This document shows, piece after piece, positions 21,454 through 34,439 of a stretch of DNA of 64,000 nt. Made by a program: the position numbers and the translations under genes. This stretch comes from Cymodocea nodosa. Taxonomy: Eukaryota; Streptophyta; Magnoliopsida; Alismatales; Cymodoceaceae. The notes under the pieces are model-generated. The model ran no database searches. It was not told where the DNA came from and was given only the letters and a program-made list of their open reading frames with translations. The stretch spans positions 9,018,501-9,082,500 of the forward strand of contig CM072336.1 of assembly GCA_036874045.1 (NCBI GenBank), written 5' to 3'. Numbering within the stretch: position 1 is the stretch's first letter; every line of letters begins with the position of its first letter.

Positions 21454-22912
21454 TGTTTGTGTTTTCCCAACACTACACTAGAAAAATTTGGATTTATTAC
21501 TTTTGTTTTTACTTAGTTAATTTATCTTTATGCATATTCTTTCTTTTAGAAGTAAACAAACAACCTTTAATACATTTAGATATTAAGTCCAATTTGTACT
21601 TTAACTACAAGTGCACAGTGTCTATTGTATCAGTGTGCAAGTACAGGTCGATCCCATAGGGAATTGCTGAAGAACTTGAGAACTGTTCGTTTGTTAATAA
21701 TCAAATTTATATATTCAATAAGCTCTCCATTGAATTACAGTTAACTCAATAGACAAAGTTTGTTGAGTTATGGCTAACTCAACAGACTAACCTCCTAGAC
21801 TTAAGTTAACTCCACAAGCTTGTCTTTTCTTTTTAATATTGCTATTTATAGAGGAATTCGGCCAACCATTGGGCGATTCCACAGATTGTAATTAACATCA
21901 ATTAAGCTCTTTAATGTTAGTTAACATTGGATTTATCATTAAGCAATACTAACATTCAGATAATTGAAACAGTAACCATTAAAATCTTTAAGTTTTTTGA
22001 ACGAATCAATTTCAGTAAACTGTAAAACTAAAACAAACATAAAACAATCACAACACTAACAAAGATAACATTAATCACGATACAACACAAACAATACAAC
22101 ACTCAAATACAACATACCAACATAGATAAATTGTTTTTGGTATTTTTGTTTTAATATGAACATGGAAATGGGCGAAAGGTGAAATGTAAAGTAATCTCAC
22201 TCAACAGTAAATACTTCCGACACTACTTGCAATGCAATTACACCACTGAAAATTAAACCACTTACAATTCTGTCTCCTCTTCCTATAGAATCGCGAGTCC
22301 AGAATTGCAAGATAATCTTCTCTTCAGCATACAGGCATCAACCCGAAGCCAAGGCTAAAAGCTTTACGATCTCCTGAAATATGAGTCGGCGCTTGGTGAA
22401 AATGGGTTCCCTTCCCGCGACGCAATCACTCCTCATAGTGGTTGTCAGGCACTGTGTTTGGCTTGGAATCAACCCAACATCAAGAAAGTATTCTCACAGA
22501 CCTCCGATGGTTGGTGATTGTGGTGGTGGTAACGATGGTTGGTGTGATACTTCAGATAATCGCCGATACTATCTGTAGAAAGCTCGGTGCTCCTCCTCTG
22601 TATACATTGGTCATCCATCGATCACACCCTTTTTCTTTTTTTCTTCTTTTCTTTTACATTTCTTCAGTAGTAATTGATTCTACTTGAATGGTCGGTTGGA
22701 TTTCCTTCATTCGTATCAACGACAATGATTTCTTTTCCCTTCGACGATTGAATTCCTGCGTGATACGTGCAATTGTGGTTTTCCTTCCAACTGTCCTGTT
22801 TCTGCAACCGCTATAGTGGCATATTAGAAAATATAAAGAAATAAGCTGCTAACATAACGTGTTGCCTTAGTGTGTATTCATGTAACTTAACGCGTACAGT
22901 TATGCTAACTTG
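21454..22912 (-). mobile_element. Athila-type LTR fragment interrupting pol
   Basis: It aligns with 40702-42722 (opposite orientation) and 49869-51508. On the minus strand its end carries GGGATCGACCTGTACTTGCACAC and GTGCACTTGTAG near 21600-21650, the kind of LTR 3' end seen before the primer-binding site in Athila elements. The outermost bases read TGTTTGTG on the plus strand, so CA..ACA on the element strand. The U3 end is missing: it stops at about 22912 against reverse transcriptase/RNase H sequence. About 100 bases of pol seen in the second copy (38330-38430) were lost with it. It carries CGTTGAGTTA-type half-sites at 21715-21810. Confidence 0.7.
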
Positions 22913-24709
22913 GTCATGGCAGAAAGACAATATGCTCTGATATTCAGTTTCTGGAACACACCTCCTTAAAACTAGATCAAGACATTTCTTAAATAAGTAT
23001 GGGTCTTCCCAATAGTAATATTTTACTCTTGAAAAGAACAATTTCTTATCTTGGATATTCCAATCTTTAGGTGTTAAACCAGTAACTAAGTAATTTACTA
23101 TGTCTACATACCAAGGCATTATTTTGATAGTCATTAACTGTTCATCAAGAAAATTATCCTTAATTTCAATATTTGATTTTTTTATTCGTAATCTTGATAA
23201 ATGATCTGCTACTACATTCTCACAACCCTTTTTATCTTTAATTTCTAGATCAAATTCTTCTAATAATAATATCCATCGAATCAATCTAGGTTTAGTCTCT
23301 TTCTTTGCTATTAGGTGTTTTAAAGCTGAATAATTCGTGTACACTATCACTTTAGCTCCAATCAGATATGATCTAAACTTTTCTAAGGCAAACACAACGA
23401 CTAATAACACTTTTTCAGTAGTTGTGTAATTAACTTGAGCATCATTTAAGGTTTTGCTTGTATAATGAATCACTTTAGGAGATTTTTCTATCTTCTGTCC
23501 CAACATTGCTCCTACAGCAAAATCAGATGCATCGCACATTAATTCAAATAGATGGCTCCAATCAGGTGCTTGTATTATAGGAGTTGAAATTAAACTAGTT
23601 TTAAGCTTGAAAAATGCTTCTTTGTAATTTTTATCAAAGTTGAATGGGATATCTTTTAATAGATTAGTTAAAGGTCTAGCTATTTTGCTAAAATCTTTAA
23701 TAAATCTTTTATAAAATCTAGCATGTCCTAGAAATAATCTAATATCTTTTACTGATTTAGGTTCTGGTAGATTAGAAATTACTTCTATTTTAGCTTTATC
23801 TACTTCCAACCCCTTCTTTGAAACAACATGTCCCAAGATGATTCCTTGATTAACCATGAAGTGACATTTTTCCCAATTTAGAACTAGATTTTTTTCCACA
23901 CAGCATTTTAATACTTGGTTTAAATTTTTTAAACATACTTCATATGAAGTTCCATAAACAGTAAAATCATCCATAAATATTTCTAAAAAATCTTCACTTA
24001 TTCTAGTGAATATGCCCTGCATATACCTTTGAAATGTGGCTGGTGCATTGCATAATCCGAATGGCATTCTCTTAAAAGCATAAGTTCCATTAGGACAGGT
24101 GAAAGTTGTTTTTTCTTGATCCTCTAATGCTACTGGAACTTGGTTATATCCTAAATACCCATCTAGAAAACAAAAATATTCTTGCCCTGCTAATTTCTCT
24201 AGCATTTGATCTATAAAAGGTAAGGGAAAATGATCTTTCCTAGTTACAGCATTCAGCTTTCTATAGTCTATACACACTCTCCAGCCTGATTGAATTCTAG
24301 TAGGTATCAAGTCCTGACTTTCATTCCTAATTACTGTTAATCCTGATTTCTTGGGAACTACATGGATTGGACTAACCCATGAGCTATCAGAAATCGGATA
24401 AATTATGTCATTATCTAACCATTTCACTATTTCCTTCCTGACTACTTCTTTAAGGTTTGGATTTAATCTCCTCTCAGGAATTCTAATTGGTTTAACATTC
24501 TCTTCTAAATATATGTGGTGACAGCATAAAGTTGCACTTAACCCTTTTATATCAGTCATAGTCCATCTTATTGCTTCTTTATAAGTTTTTACTATATCTT
24601 TTAATTTAGCAATTTGATCCTCTTTTAAATCTGAAGCAATAATGATTGGACATGTTCGTTTTTCCTCCAAAAATATATAGGTTAAATCAGGAGGTAAAGA
24701 CTTTAATTC
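22913..24709 (-). pseudogene. Athila-like reverse transcriptase and RNase H (copy 1)
   Basis: This is the longest open frame in the window, reading down the minus strand from about 24670. [48 protein letters not shown] and the FMDD catalytic box mark the reverse transcriptase. The RNase H-like part follows ([32 protein letters not shown]). Its third acidic site reads [10 protein letters not shown], with Asn where related elements have Asp. The frame ends in LTR sequence after FCHDQ. A TAG near 24712 separates it from the protease block upstream. The domain order is that of Ty3/gypsy, and the residues fit the Athila lineage. Confidence 0.85.
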
Positions 24710-24712
24710 TAA

Positions 24713-26104
24713 CTATTGCCCATCAGAAGTTAGAACTCTTAATTGAACATCATTAATTTCTTCTTGATCTCCTTCTACACTTATGCTTTCACTTTCTTCT
24801 AAAATCTCAGAATTAAGTTGCCTATTTAATTCTTCTTGAATCACATCATCTAGCATATCTCCTTCATCCTCCAAAAAGTCTATAGTATGTAAGGACATTT
24901 CTAGCTCTTCAAACTTTTCTGGTTTAAAAAGGTTTAATTGAGTATTTTCATTACCATATACTAACTTCATAATTCCAGTTTTACAATTTATAACAGCCCT
25001 TGATGTTGCTAAAAATGGTCTTCCCAAAATTAAGGATGTATCACTATTTTTATGCTTAATTTGTTAGGAATCCAAAATTACAATATCAATAGGATATATG
25101 AAGTTTTTGATTTTAATTAAGACATCCTCTATTTTTCCTCTAGGGTATCTTATACTTCTATCTACTAATTGAATAACAATCTTAGTAGGGATTAAGCCTT
25201 CTAATCCTAAGGATGCAAATATATCACTTGACATAACATTTATACCTGCACCTAGGTCTATTAAGGTTCTTTCTAGAATGGTATTTCCTATGATGCATGA
25301 TATAATAGGGATTCCAAGATAAGATAACTTTTTAGGAATTTATGGCAGAAATAGGGAACTACTTTGCTCAACTAAAAAGACCTTCCAAAGAACTTTTTGC
25401 TCTCTTTTCTTAGTACACCAATCCTTAAGAAATTTAGCACAAGGTAGCATTTTCTACAATAGATCTAACAAAGGAATGTTAACTTGTACTCTTTCAAAAA
25501 TTTCTCTAATTTTTTCTTATTTTTCAGGTATTGTTTGTTGTAATCTTTCAAGATAGGGTGCTAATGATTGTGATTTAAAAGATTCTTTTTCTTTCATTTG
25601 ATTTGTTTGATCATTTTAATCTCATTTTCAGATTCAGATTTTTCTTCATTGATTTCTATATTTTTAGATATTACATTCTCATTATCATTTTGATTTTTGC
25701 TCTTATCCACCTTCATATTATTTTCATTTTGAATTCTTGGTGGTATATCAGTTCTAGATCTTAGTGTTATACATACATCTTCCAGATTTTCGTTACTCTC
25801 CTGATGTTCTTGTATATCATTTTCGTGATTATGATCTTCAATTGTTTTTAATTTTAAAGTGCATTCTTTAAATTCTCTTGCATTAGTATTTTCTTTTGTT
25901 TGTATATCTTGCAAATTATGTAGATCGATAACATTATAATTTTCATTGTCCTATTGCATAACTTGTATTTTCATTGTATATTCGTCCAATGCTTTTAGTT
26001 TTCTTTCCAAATCATCTAATCTCATTGCATTCAATTTTTGATCAATTTTCATTATGTTTTTTTCAGTTTCGTATATAATATCAATTTTAGGTTCTACATA
26101 TGCT
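24713..26104 (-). pseudogene. Athila-like protease and gag C-terminal region (copy 1)
   Basis: On the minus strand a Glu/Asn-rich segment (25914-25594) leads, after breaks, into a retroviral-type aspartic protease. It reads TLIDLGAGINVMSSDIF with the D-x-G active-site motif near 25255, then QLVDRSIRYPRGKIEDV and ILGRPFLATSRAVINC at about 25035-24985. A stop near 25060 interrupts it. The gag N-terminal half is absent because an LTR fragment takes over at 26105. Confidence 0.75.
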
Positions 26105-27204
26105 TCCTTATAGTTTAATTGGTGAAAACAGCTTCCCTTCCCGCAACGCGATCACTCCTCATAGTGGTTGTTAGGCATTGTGTTTGACTCGGAATTGACC
26201 TGACATCAAAAAAGTATCCTCACAAACCTCTGATGGTTGGTGATTATGGTGTGATGGTTCTGGTGGTTGGTGTGGTACTTCAGGGAACTTCCTACGCTAC
26301 CTAAAGATAGCTTGGTTTGTCCTCCTCTACACACACTGGTCACACCTTCTTCGTCTTTTCTCCTTTTCTTTTATATTTCTTTAGTGGTAACTGCTTCTAC
26401 TTAGATGATCGGTTGGATTTCCTTCATTTATATCAACGATGGTGATTTCTTCTCCCTTCCCCGAGTGAATTCCTGCATGATACGTGCAATCGTAGTTTTC
26501 CTTTGAATGTCCTATTTCTGTAACCGCTACAGTGGCATATTAGAAAATAAATGGTCCATGGAGTTACAGATAACTCAACGGACTTACTTTGTTGATTTAA
26601 CTATAAAACATGTACAATAAAGAAATAAGCTGCTAACCTAACGCGTTACCTTAGTGTGTATTCATATAACTTAACGCGTACAGTTATGCTAACTTAACGA
26701 GTTAAACATGTGCATCTCACGTGACATAATAAAGCATTTAAATTCAACACGTGCATAAATCTAACTTAACGAGTTCAGATATATAACTTTAAGATTTTTA
26801 CTCGCTAACTCAACGAGTTGTCACGTGATCTTTTTATACCTTTAAACCTGTAACTCAACGAGTTGGCACGTGATCTTTTAACAAAAAGAACACTAATTCA
26901 ACGAGTTGTTACTGTTCACCTAAATATTCTTTTAGCGTTTAAAACATAACTGTCCGGTACATGCAATATAACTCTCCGAAATAACAGAAAATTCGGATAC
27001 TAAAGAATCAAAAACCAGCAACTTAACGACAGTTGAGAAATATATTAAATTAATGCTAATTCCTTGAAATTACGTAGATTCTTTCATTAAAGCATATAAC
27101 AGTGCAATTATAACATAATAGCTTAATTTTCATATGATAAGCTAAATATTATGCAATTAACCATTATTTAACCATTAATACTATGCACTTTTTCATTCTA
27201 AACA
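26105..27204 (-). mobile_element. Athila-type LTR fragment with complete U3 end
   Basis: It overlaps in content with 22390-22912 and continues to the U3 terminus, which reads TCTAAACA on the plus strand at 27204 (TGTTTAGA on the element strand). The 3' part of the LTR is missing. The U3 block 26550-26930 is filled with CGTTGAGTTA, TTAACGAGTT and CACGTG motifs, plus a perfect palindrome TAACGCGTTA at 26639-26648. Confidence 0.7.
26550..26930. repeat. U3 array of dyads and CACGTG palindromes
   Basis: CACGTG occurs at 26718-26723, 26748-26753, 26822-26827 and 26867-26872. Each is next to a TTAACGAGTT or AACTCAACGAGTT half-site. The stretch 26690-26714 is identical to 39706-39730 in a copia LTR. 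Confidence 0.8.
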
Positions 27205-28591
27205 AGTGCAATACTATGTGACCCTCTCTATCGCTTCCGGGCAATGCTCAACCAGGCATTTGCTTGCTTCATTCGTCATGAGTTCATGCTTCATTACCCA
27301 TCACCCATGATACTTCATCTTCTCCATGGAGATGGCAATGGAATTAATTCCTTGGAGATGGAATTAAACCTTTTAAATAAAAAAAAAGAGGTTTATAATA
27401 TATCTAAATAAAAATTTGTATGACCTATATGCATTTAAGGTAACCAAAAGATCTTTTTAGATGGGAGAATATAACATCTAAAGTAAACATTTAATATATT
27501 TTAGATACGAAATATATAATATTTAAAATAAAATATCAAAGCTCTTTAGATATAACATATAAATATCTGAAGAAAAAAAAAACTTTGGACATGATATAAA
27601 ATATCCAAGGCAAAATATTAAAACACTTTAGATATAATACATAAATATTTAAAGTGGAAATTAAAATACTTTGGATATGACATATAGATATTCAAAGCAA
27701 AAAATGGGAAAAAGAAATTAAAGCAAAAATTAAATATTTTAGATATGAATTATAAATATCAAAAAAAAAGAGAGGAAATATGAACTTTGTCATGCCATAT
27801 TCAGTAGTATTCGATTTGATTGAAGTTGAAATTTGAATTACATATAATAATAATAATATTGGTTATGCCAAATTAGGAGTGTGCTTTAACTGAAATTAAA
27901 ATATACCAAATGCTAATATAAAATTCCAGATGTTAAATAAAAAAAAGTAAAGTTAGAACATGTTAGATACAACACTCATAAAAAAATTATTAAAATACTT
28001 TATGTATGATATATGAATATCCAAAATAAAGGAGAGATATGATATGAAATGTAAATATCTAAGGTTTGAAACATATTAAATGCTTCTAGATAAGTGCCTA
28101 AATTATCCACATAATCTATATTTTGTTGTAAAATATAAATATATAAAATATCAAAATATAAATAGAAAATTATCAAAATATCCCAAATATTTAAAATATC
28201 AATTATTCTCATATATGAGTATAAATTGTCCAAAAAAATAGAGAGTATAAAATGTTAAATTACTCTTAGATAAGAGTCTAAACTATCCATGTAACCTATA
28301 ATTTGATATAAAATATCAAAATATAAATGGAATATTATCAAAATATTGAAAATATTAATTACTCTCAGATATGAGTATAAACTATTTATAAAAAAAGAGA
28401 GAATAAAATATTAAATTACTTCTAGATGAGAGTCTAAACTATGTACATAACCCATACTTTGATAAAATATAAATATATAAAATATCAAAATATAAATGAA
28501 AAATTATCAAAATATTTAAAATTCCAAATACTCCCATATATGAGTATAAATTGTCTACAAAATTTAAATTTTGACTCAAATAAAAAATATG
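27205..28591. repeat. Second copy of the 4.06-5.43 kb AT-rich block
   Basis: It aligns with about 4060-5439 in the same orientation with visible divergence and contains both minisatellite families described there. The alignment continues across the copia LTR and into the copia internal region, so 27205-30795 as a whole is a second copy of about 4060-7640. Confidence 0.8.
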
Positions 28592-29550
28592 TGTAGGATC
28601 GAATGGCTACACAAGAGGGGGATGAATTATGTTTTTCAACATTTTCAATTATAATTGAAACTTCAAAATTAAAAACAAGTCAAGACACTGTTTTAATCAA
28701 ATCATTTTATTCAAGGTTTTAATTACAATATACAATTCAATTCTCATATGAAATTGTAGATGCAATTATATAATGATACCATGTTTCATTTAATCAATTT
28801 CATAACTATAAATAGAGAAAACTAATTTACAGAATTTAAAACATTTCTCATTGTTTGAGATTTTTCTTTTTCTTCTGCAAATCTTCAGTGACTAATATCT
28901 GACTTTCTCTGTTTCACTGAATTTGTTTTCTTTTGATTCTTCAATTCTTTAGTGACATATAATTGACTTTCTCTTCTTCATTGAATTTTCTTCTATCTAT
29001 GAGCTTTTCCCTATAGAAGTGTTTTGATCCCTAAAAATATATTTCGTTTGGTGTGTAGGGATGATTGATCAACGAGAATTCTATGCCTTTTATACTGTAT
29101 CTTCATTTCATGCATATCTTCCACATTTAACCACAATCAGTTTTCCACTCTTCATGTTTTCTCTTTTTCCTTCATCGAAATACACACGTTTTGACCCACG
29201 TTTTCCTCTCGAATTTTCTTTAATCATCAATCCTAGATCTTTGAAAAATTTCTTGCAAAATAAACTTTCTCATCTAAAATTTTTCATCAAATGTAATAAG
29301 TCATTGTGTTAATGTTAACTAAACGAGTAAAACAAATAGAATTATAACTTAACGTATATAACTTAACGAGTTCATCATGTGCCAAATCACGTGACAAGTA
29401 ATATAGCTAACTCAATGAACTAAGTCTATGGTGTTACGCTAACTTAACGAACCAGCTTTATAGTGTTACAATTAACTCAACAAACTAACTCCATTGTGTT
29501 ACTGATAACTCAACAAACCAGTAATAAATAAATATTTTAAACAATAAAGT
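28592..29550 (-). mobile_element. Ty1/copia LTR, 3' part (element C)
   Basis: Same truncated form as 5440-6380: the CCTACA terminus lies at 28592 on the minus strand, and the sequence passes into integrase near 29550. CACGTG lies at 29388-29393 among TTAACGAGTT and AACTCAAyGAAC motifs. Confidence 0.75.
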
Positions 29551-30500
29551 ATTTACCAATTTTGGCCATTTCTTGAAGTGATCGATTCTTTCTCTCAACA
29601 GCACCATTTTGAGAGAGTGCTTTAGGGAAAAAATATCTATGATCAACGCCATGATCTTTACAGTAATTATCTATTTGATCATTTTCAAATTCAATACCAT
29701 GATCACTCCTAAGTTTTTGAATAGAGACACTTTATTCATTTTGAACAAGAATACAAAACTTTTTAAACTTTTCAAAAACATCTGTCTTAGTTGCTAGAAA
29801 ATATACCCAAGTATATCTAGAGAAGTCATCTACTAAAACAAATACATATCATTTACCATTAAGACTCATGATTCTTGTTGGTCCAAATAGATACATATGT
29901 ATAAGTTCTAAGACTCTTTTGCTTGATATATCATTTTTGGATTTAAAAGAGTTTTTATGAATTTTTCCTAACTCACATGCATCACACATGAAATCTTTTG
30001 AGTATTTAATCTTTGGTAAACCTCTCACTAAATTTTTTCTAGATAATTTATGCAACAGTTTCATATTTATATGCCTAATCCTTCTATATCAAAGATATGC
30101 ATCACTAGTTTCAACTAGCAAACATGAATTTAAATCAACTATACTAGAAGGTAAAGATAAAATACATACAGAACTTTTTCTTTCAGCAATAAAACTTCAA
30201 TTCATCTATGATTTTATCAATAATTTTGCATATATTATCTTTAAACAATACATAGTATCCTTTATCAATTAGTTTTATAACATTCAGCAAATTAAATTCT
30301 AGGTTTTCTACATATAATACATTTGAAATAACACAAGTAGGAGTTATTTAAACAATACCTATACCTATGATTTTATCCTTGCTTTTGTTTTGAAATATTA
30401 CACTTCTTTTCTTGGTATTTATAAAATTTTTTAGTAGACTTTTCTTTCCAGTCATGTGACTTGATGCTCCACTATCCAAAATCCATTTTGATGTTGTTAT
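29551..30500 (-). pseudogene. Ty1/copia element C: protease and partial integrase
   Basis: On the minus strand DSGASSHMTG lies near 30470, with Trp and Leu in front and no stop at this motif, unlike element A. The pre-integrase finger (MKLLHKLSRKNLVRGLPKIKY, CDACELGK) lies at 30064-29900. An integrase segment containing a QNGAVERKNRSLQEMAK block ends at about 29560 and joins the LTR. The remaining integrase, reverse transcriptase and RNase H are missing at the same junction as in element A. Confidence 0.75.
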
Positions 30501-32751
30501 CTCTTGCAAAACAAGTTAAGAAGAACTGTTTCTTGATACTTAATGTCTTTGAGGACTAAGTTCATTAAAAGCATATTTCTTCTTTTAGTTTAAAACAGTC
30601 TAACATTATCATTTATATTCTTGTTAATTGTAAATACTACTAATTTATCATTAGCTTCATACTTATAGAATTATTAATCTTCTTAAAATTCTTTTTATTT
30701 TCAAATGTAGTATAACCAAGACCAAACCAATTTTTATCAGATGTTAATTTATTTTGGTCATACTCATACATTTCAGTAAGATCGTACCAAGATTTTGTAC
30801 TTGTATTTAAATTTTCAGTACATACAAAATCTTTTTCTACACAAGAATTTTCAGATAAAGAACATGCAAAACCAATAATTGGTCTAATACCACTATTTTG
30901 AATTTCAAGCTCTGGTTTCTGAATTTCTAGTTCACTACAATTGTCTAAAATTTTAGAAACACTAATAACTGAATTTCTAGAACAAGAAACAAGATTTTTA
31001 GAAACATTGATAGTCATGTTAGTGGTACATTTAGATAAATTACATTGGTTTATATTATTACTACATGATTCATCCCTTGAAGTACTTACTTCTACATATT
31101 TATTACCTTGTTTCATAATAAAAGGAATTTTAGTCTTAGATTTACTTAAACTGCAACTAATAAATCCTTTGTTGGCTTGAGATTCAAGATAATCAAATCC
31201 TAAGCCAAATTTATATGACACCACAAGGGTACTAGTTAGCTTGTCTAACTTAGTTTGACTTAAGTTCCATTTCTCAATGGTGGAATTTAAATCTAGCTCT
31301 CTCATTTTTAATTTATCAATCTCTAACTCACGATCATTTATGTTGTTTCCCAATTTTTCATTTTCAGATTCTATCTTTAATTTTTCAGCATTTATATTCT
31401 ATATTTGTTCATGCAAGACACATTCATTAAATCTAAATTTATGCAAATCTCTAGCATGATTTTCATTATCACATTTAAACTTTTCTAAAGTAGTAGATGG
31501 GAAACAATTTTCTTCTTCCATAATGGACAAAGAGTTTCTAATATTCTTATTTTCCAATTTACAAACTTTAAGTTTTTGTAATAATGCATGATAAGCACAT
31601 AATAATTCATCAAAGTTAAAATCTGAATGACTTTTAGGATAAGATATTATCTCATACTCATCTACCATGAAGCACACTTGAGCAACGTCTTCTGACTCTT
31701 GTTCTTCTTCTAAATGTAAAGATTTTGATAATAATTCCTTAGATTCAAACTCTTCTGATGTGTCATCCCAAGTAACCATCAAAGCCTTTTTTTTGTAAAA
31801 CTTTTTCTGAGTCTTCTTCTTTTGATTTGTCCTACTTTGTTTTTCCTTTTTCCTTATAGGACAATCTAGAGAAAGATGTCCATGTTTCTTGCAATTGTAA
31901 CATATATACTTTCTAGATGAAGAATTCTTTTCGTTTAGTGACTTTGATGTTGTGAGTTTATCATTTTTGTTCCTTTGTTGTTTCCTAGCTTTCCATGCCT
32001 TCTTGAATTTCCTAGTCAGCAAAATCAAATCCTCGTCAGAATTAGTGGATATTTTAGAATCTGAATTAATTTTAAAGGTTATTTCTTTCTTCATTTTTAA
32101 TTTATTATGACTTAGTGAATCATTTAATTGAACTTCATAAGCAGTTAAATTTCCTATAAGTTCATTTATAATATAAACATTTAAGTCTTGTGATTTTTTA
32201 ATTGATGTCACTTTCTAAGACCATTTAGAACTTAGGGATCTGAGAATTTTTCTCATCAAATCCTTCTATTCAAAATTCTTTCCTAAGTATTTTAAGGAAT
32301 TTATGATATCTAGGAATCTGGAAAATATCTTAGAAATACTTTCGTCTTCATGCATCATAAAGAGTACATATTTATGAATTAACATATTAAGTTTAGTCTC
32401 TTTAACTTGAGAAGTACATTCATATGAAGCTTCTAATGTATGTCACATCTCATAAGTAGATTTATATGCTGATACTTTACTAAACTATTTATATCTCAAT
32501 GCACAAAATAAGATATTTATGTCTTTTGCATTCAGAGTTTCATTTTCTTTTTTAGTAACTATTCAAGTATTATAAGGAGTAGTTAATGGATTATATGGTT
32601 TAGAAATCATGAACCACAACTTGTGATCTATAATTTGAAAAAAAACTATCATCTTATATTTCCAATATTCAAAATGTATTCCATCAAATAAAGGAGGACG
32701 ATTAAGATTTTGGCTTTCATACAAAGAAAAATTACCATTTCCAATAGCCAT
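30501..32751 (-). pseudogene. Ty1/copia element C gag (interrupted)
   Basis: The ATG at 32751 starts a typical copia gag N-terminus (RPPLFDGIHFEYWKYKM, ..LWFMI). Several stops follow. A long open block at 32211-31399 then carries the CCHC zinc knuckle CYNCKKHGHLSLDC (C-x2-C-x4-H-x4-C), flanked by lysine-rich sequence for RNA binding. A further block at 31353-30640 is a long Ser/Asn/Lys-rich tail. Gag forms the particle that packages the element RNA in the cytoplasm. The long tail between knuckle and protease is shared with elements A and B. Interrupting stops make it nonfunctional. Confidence 0.8.
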
Positions 32752-32882
32752 CTTACGTAAGATATTTCAACCTATAAGATTTTAAACAATTTAAAACTTT
32801 CAAAAACAACTTGACCCTATAATCAACAAAGTTAAACATATGCTTAGATATTAATTTCTGTTTAAAAACAAAGAGGGTAAAA

Positions 32883-32897
32883 CATGCTCTAATACCA
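32883..32897 (-). promoter_or_regulatory. Copia primer-binding site (initiator tRNA-Met type)
   Basis: The minus strand reads TGGTATTAGAGCATG two bases after the LTR end at 32900. It differs at one position from the TGGTATCAGAGC complement of plant initiator tRNA-Met, the standard Ty1/copia primer site. It fixes the element orientation as minus and the LTR boundary. Confidence 0.8.
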
Positions 32898-32899
32898 CT

Positions 32900-33759
32900 T
32901 GCAGGATTGAATGACTACACAAGAGGGGGATGAATTGTGTTTTTCAATATTTTCAATTATAATTAAAACTTCAAAATTAAAAATAAGTCGAGACACTATT
33001 TTAATCAAATCATTTTATTCAAGGTTTTAATTACAATATACAATTCAATTGTCCAAAGAAATTGTAGATGCAATTATATAACGATACCATGTTTCATCTA
33101 CTCAATTTCATAACTACAAATAGAGAAAACTAATTTATGGAATTTAAAACCTTTCTCCCTATTTGAGATTTTTCTTCTTCTTTTGCAAATCTTCAGTGAC
33201 TAATATCTAACTTTCTCTACTTCACTAAATTTGCTTTTTTATGATTCTTCAATTTTTTAGTGACATTTATTTGACTTTCTCTTCTTCACTGAATTTTCTT
33301 CTATCAGAAAGTTTTTCCCTGTAGAGGTGTTTTGATCCCTAAAAATATATTTCGTTTGGAGTGCAAGGATGATTGATCAATGAGAATTCTATGTCTTTTA
33401 TATGGTACCTTCATTTCATGTATATCTTTCATGTTTAACCATAATTAGTTTTTCACTCTTGACATCTTCTCTTTTTCCTTCATTGAAATATACACGTTCT
33501 GACCTATGTTTTCCTCTTGAATTTTCTTTAATCATCAATTTTGGATCTTTGAAAAATTTTCTGCAAAATAAACTTTCTCGTCTAAATTTTTTCATCAAAT
33601 GTAATAAGAAGTCATGTTAATGTTAACTAAATGAATAAAACAAGTAGAATTATAACTTAACGAGTTCATTATGTGCCAAATCACGTGACAAGTATTGTAA
33701 TTAACTCAATGAACTAAGTCTATGGTATTACGCTAACTCAACGAACTAGCTTCATGGTA
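32900..33759 (-). mobile_element. Ty1/copia 5' LTR of element C (U3 end missing)
   Basis: The 3' end (TGCA at 32900 on the plus strand) abuts the primer-binding site. It aligns with 28592-29450 and 38630-39520. At 33759 it is cut within the dyad-containing block and AT-rich DNA begins. CACGTG is at 33682-33687. Confidence 0.75.
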
Positions 33760-34435
33760 AAATATATATTTTTTATCATAATAAAAAATATATAATGTTA
33801 AAATATATGAAAGGAGAATAAGGAAAATAGTCTCATGCATAGGAAAAATTACTGGAATACCCTCACCCATGCTAAAATTACAAATACTCAGATAGGAGTA
33901 TAAACTATCCAAAATATAAAAATATAGTTAGATAAGAGTCTAAACTATCTATATGATATATTTTGATAATATATATATATATATCAAAAAGTTAATGGTA
34001 CACTAATTACCAAGATAAACTTAAAATATTAAATGTACTCTGAGAGGAGCCTAAGCTGTTTAACGCCTCCTCATAATGGTACGAGAAGTTTGATGGCAAA
34101 TTTAAAATATTTTCTATCATTTTTCTTTATTTGCAAGAATTATATTTTACAACATTAACTTGTACCTTTATTTGCAAATGATAATGAAATTTAATTTATC
34201 TGGACATATGTGATATGTTTGATGTGATCAAAACAATGCGTATGAAGTATCATTCTTATGAGAAGATGTAAGGTACAAGATTAGTCATTAATCCTTAAGA
34301 GGTTTATTGACACATCTATATGAAATAGATATATCCTAAGATGCACAAGAGAAATATGATGCATATTTTTCCAAGGGAAAAAGGATCAAGAAAAACCTAT
34401 GTTCAATAGAATGGCACACCTGGTGAGACCTCTCC
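33760..34435. other. AT-rich stretch with GAGTATAAACTATCC motifs
   Basis: 33870-34050 contains GGAGTATAAACTATCC and GAGTCTAAACTATC units like those at 4.84-5.43 kb. No gene was recognised, and the remaining sequence to 34435 shows nothing I can name. Confidence 0.45.
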
Positions 34436-34439
34436 TCCT

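Noticed and set aside
22381..22687. Plus-strand frames of 65 and 81 codons
   Set aside because: They lie inside an LTR fragment whose other copies (26.1, 41.8 and 50.8 kb) do not keep the frames.
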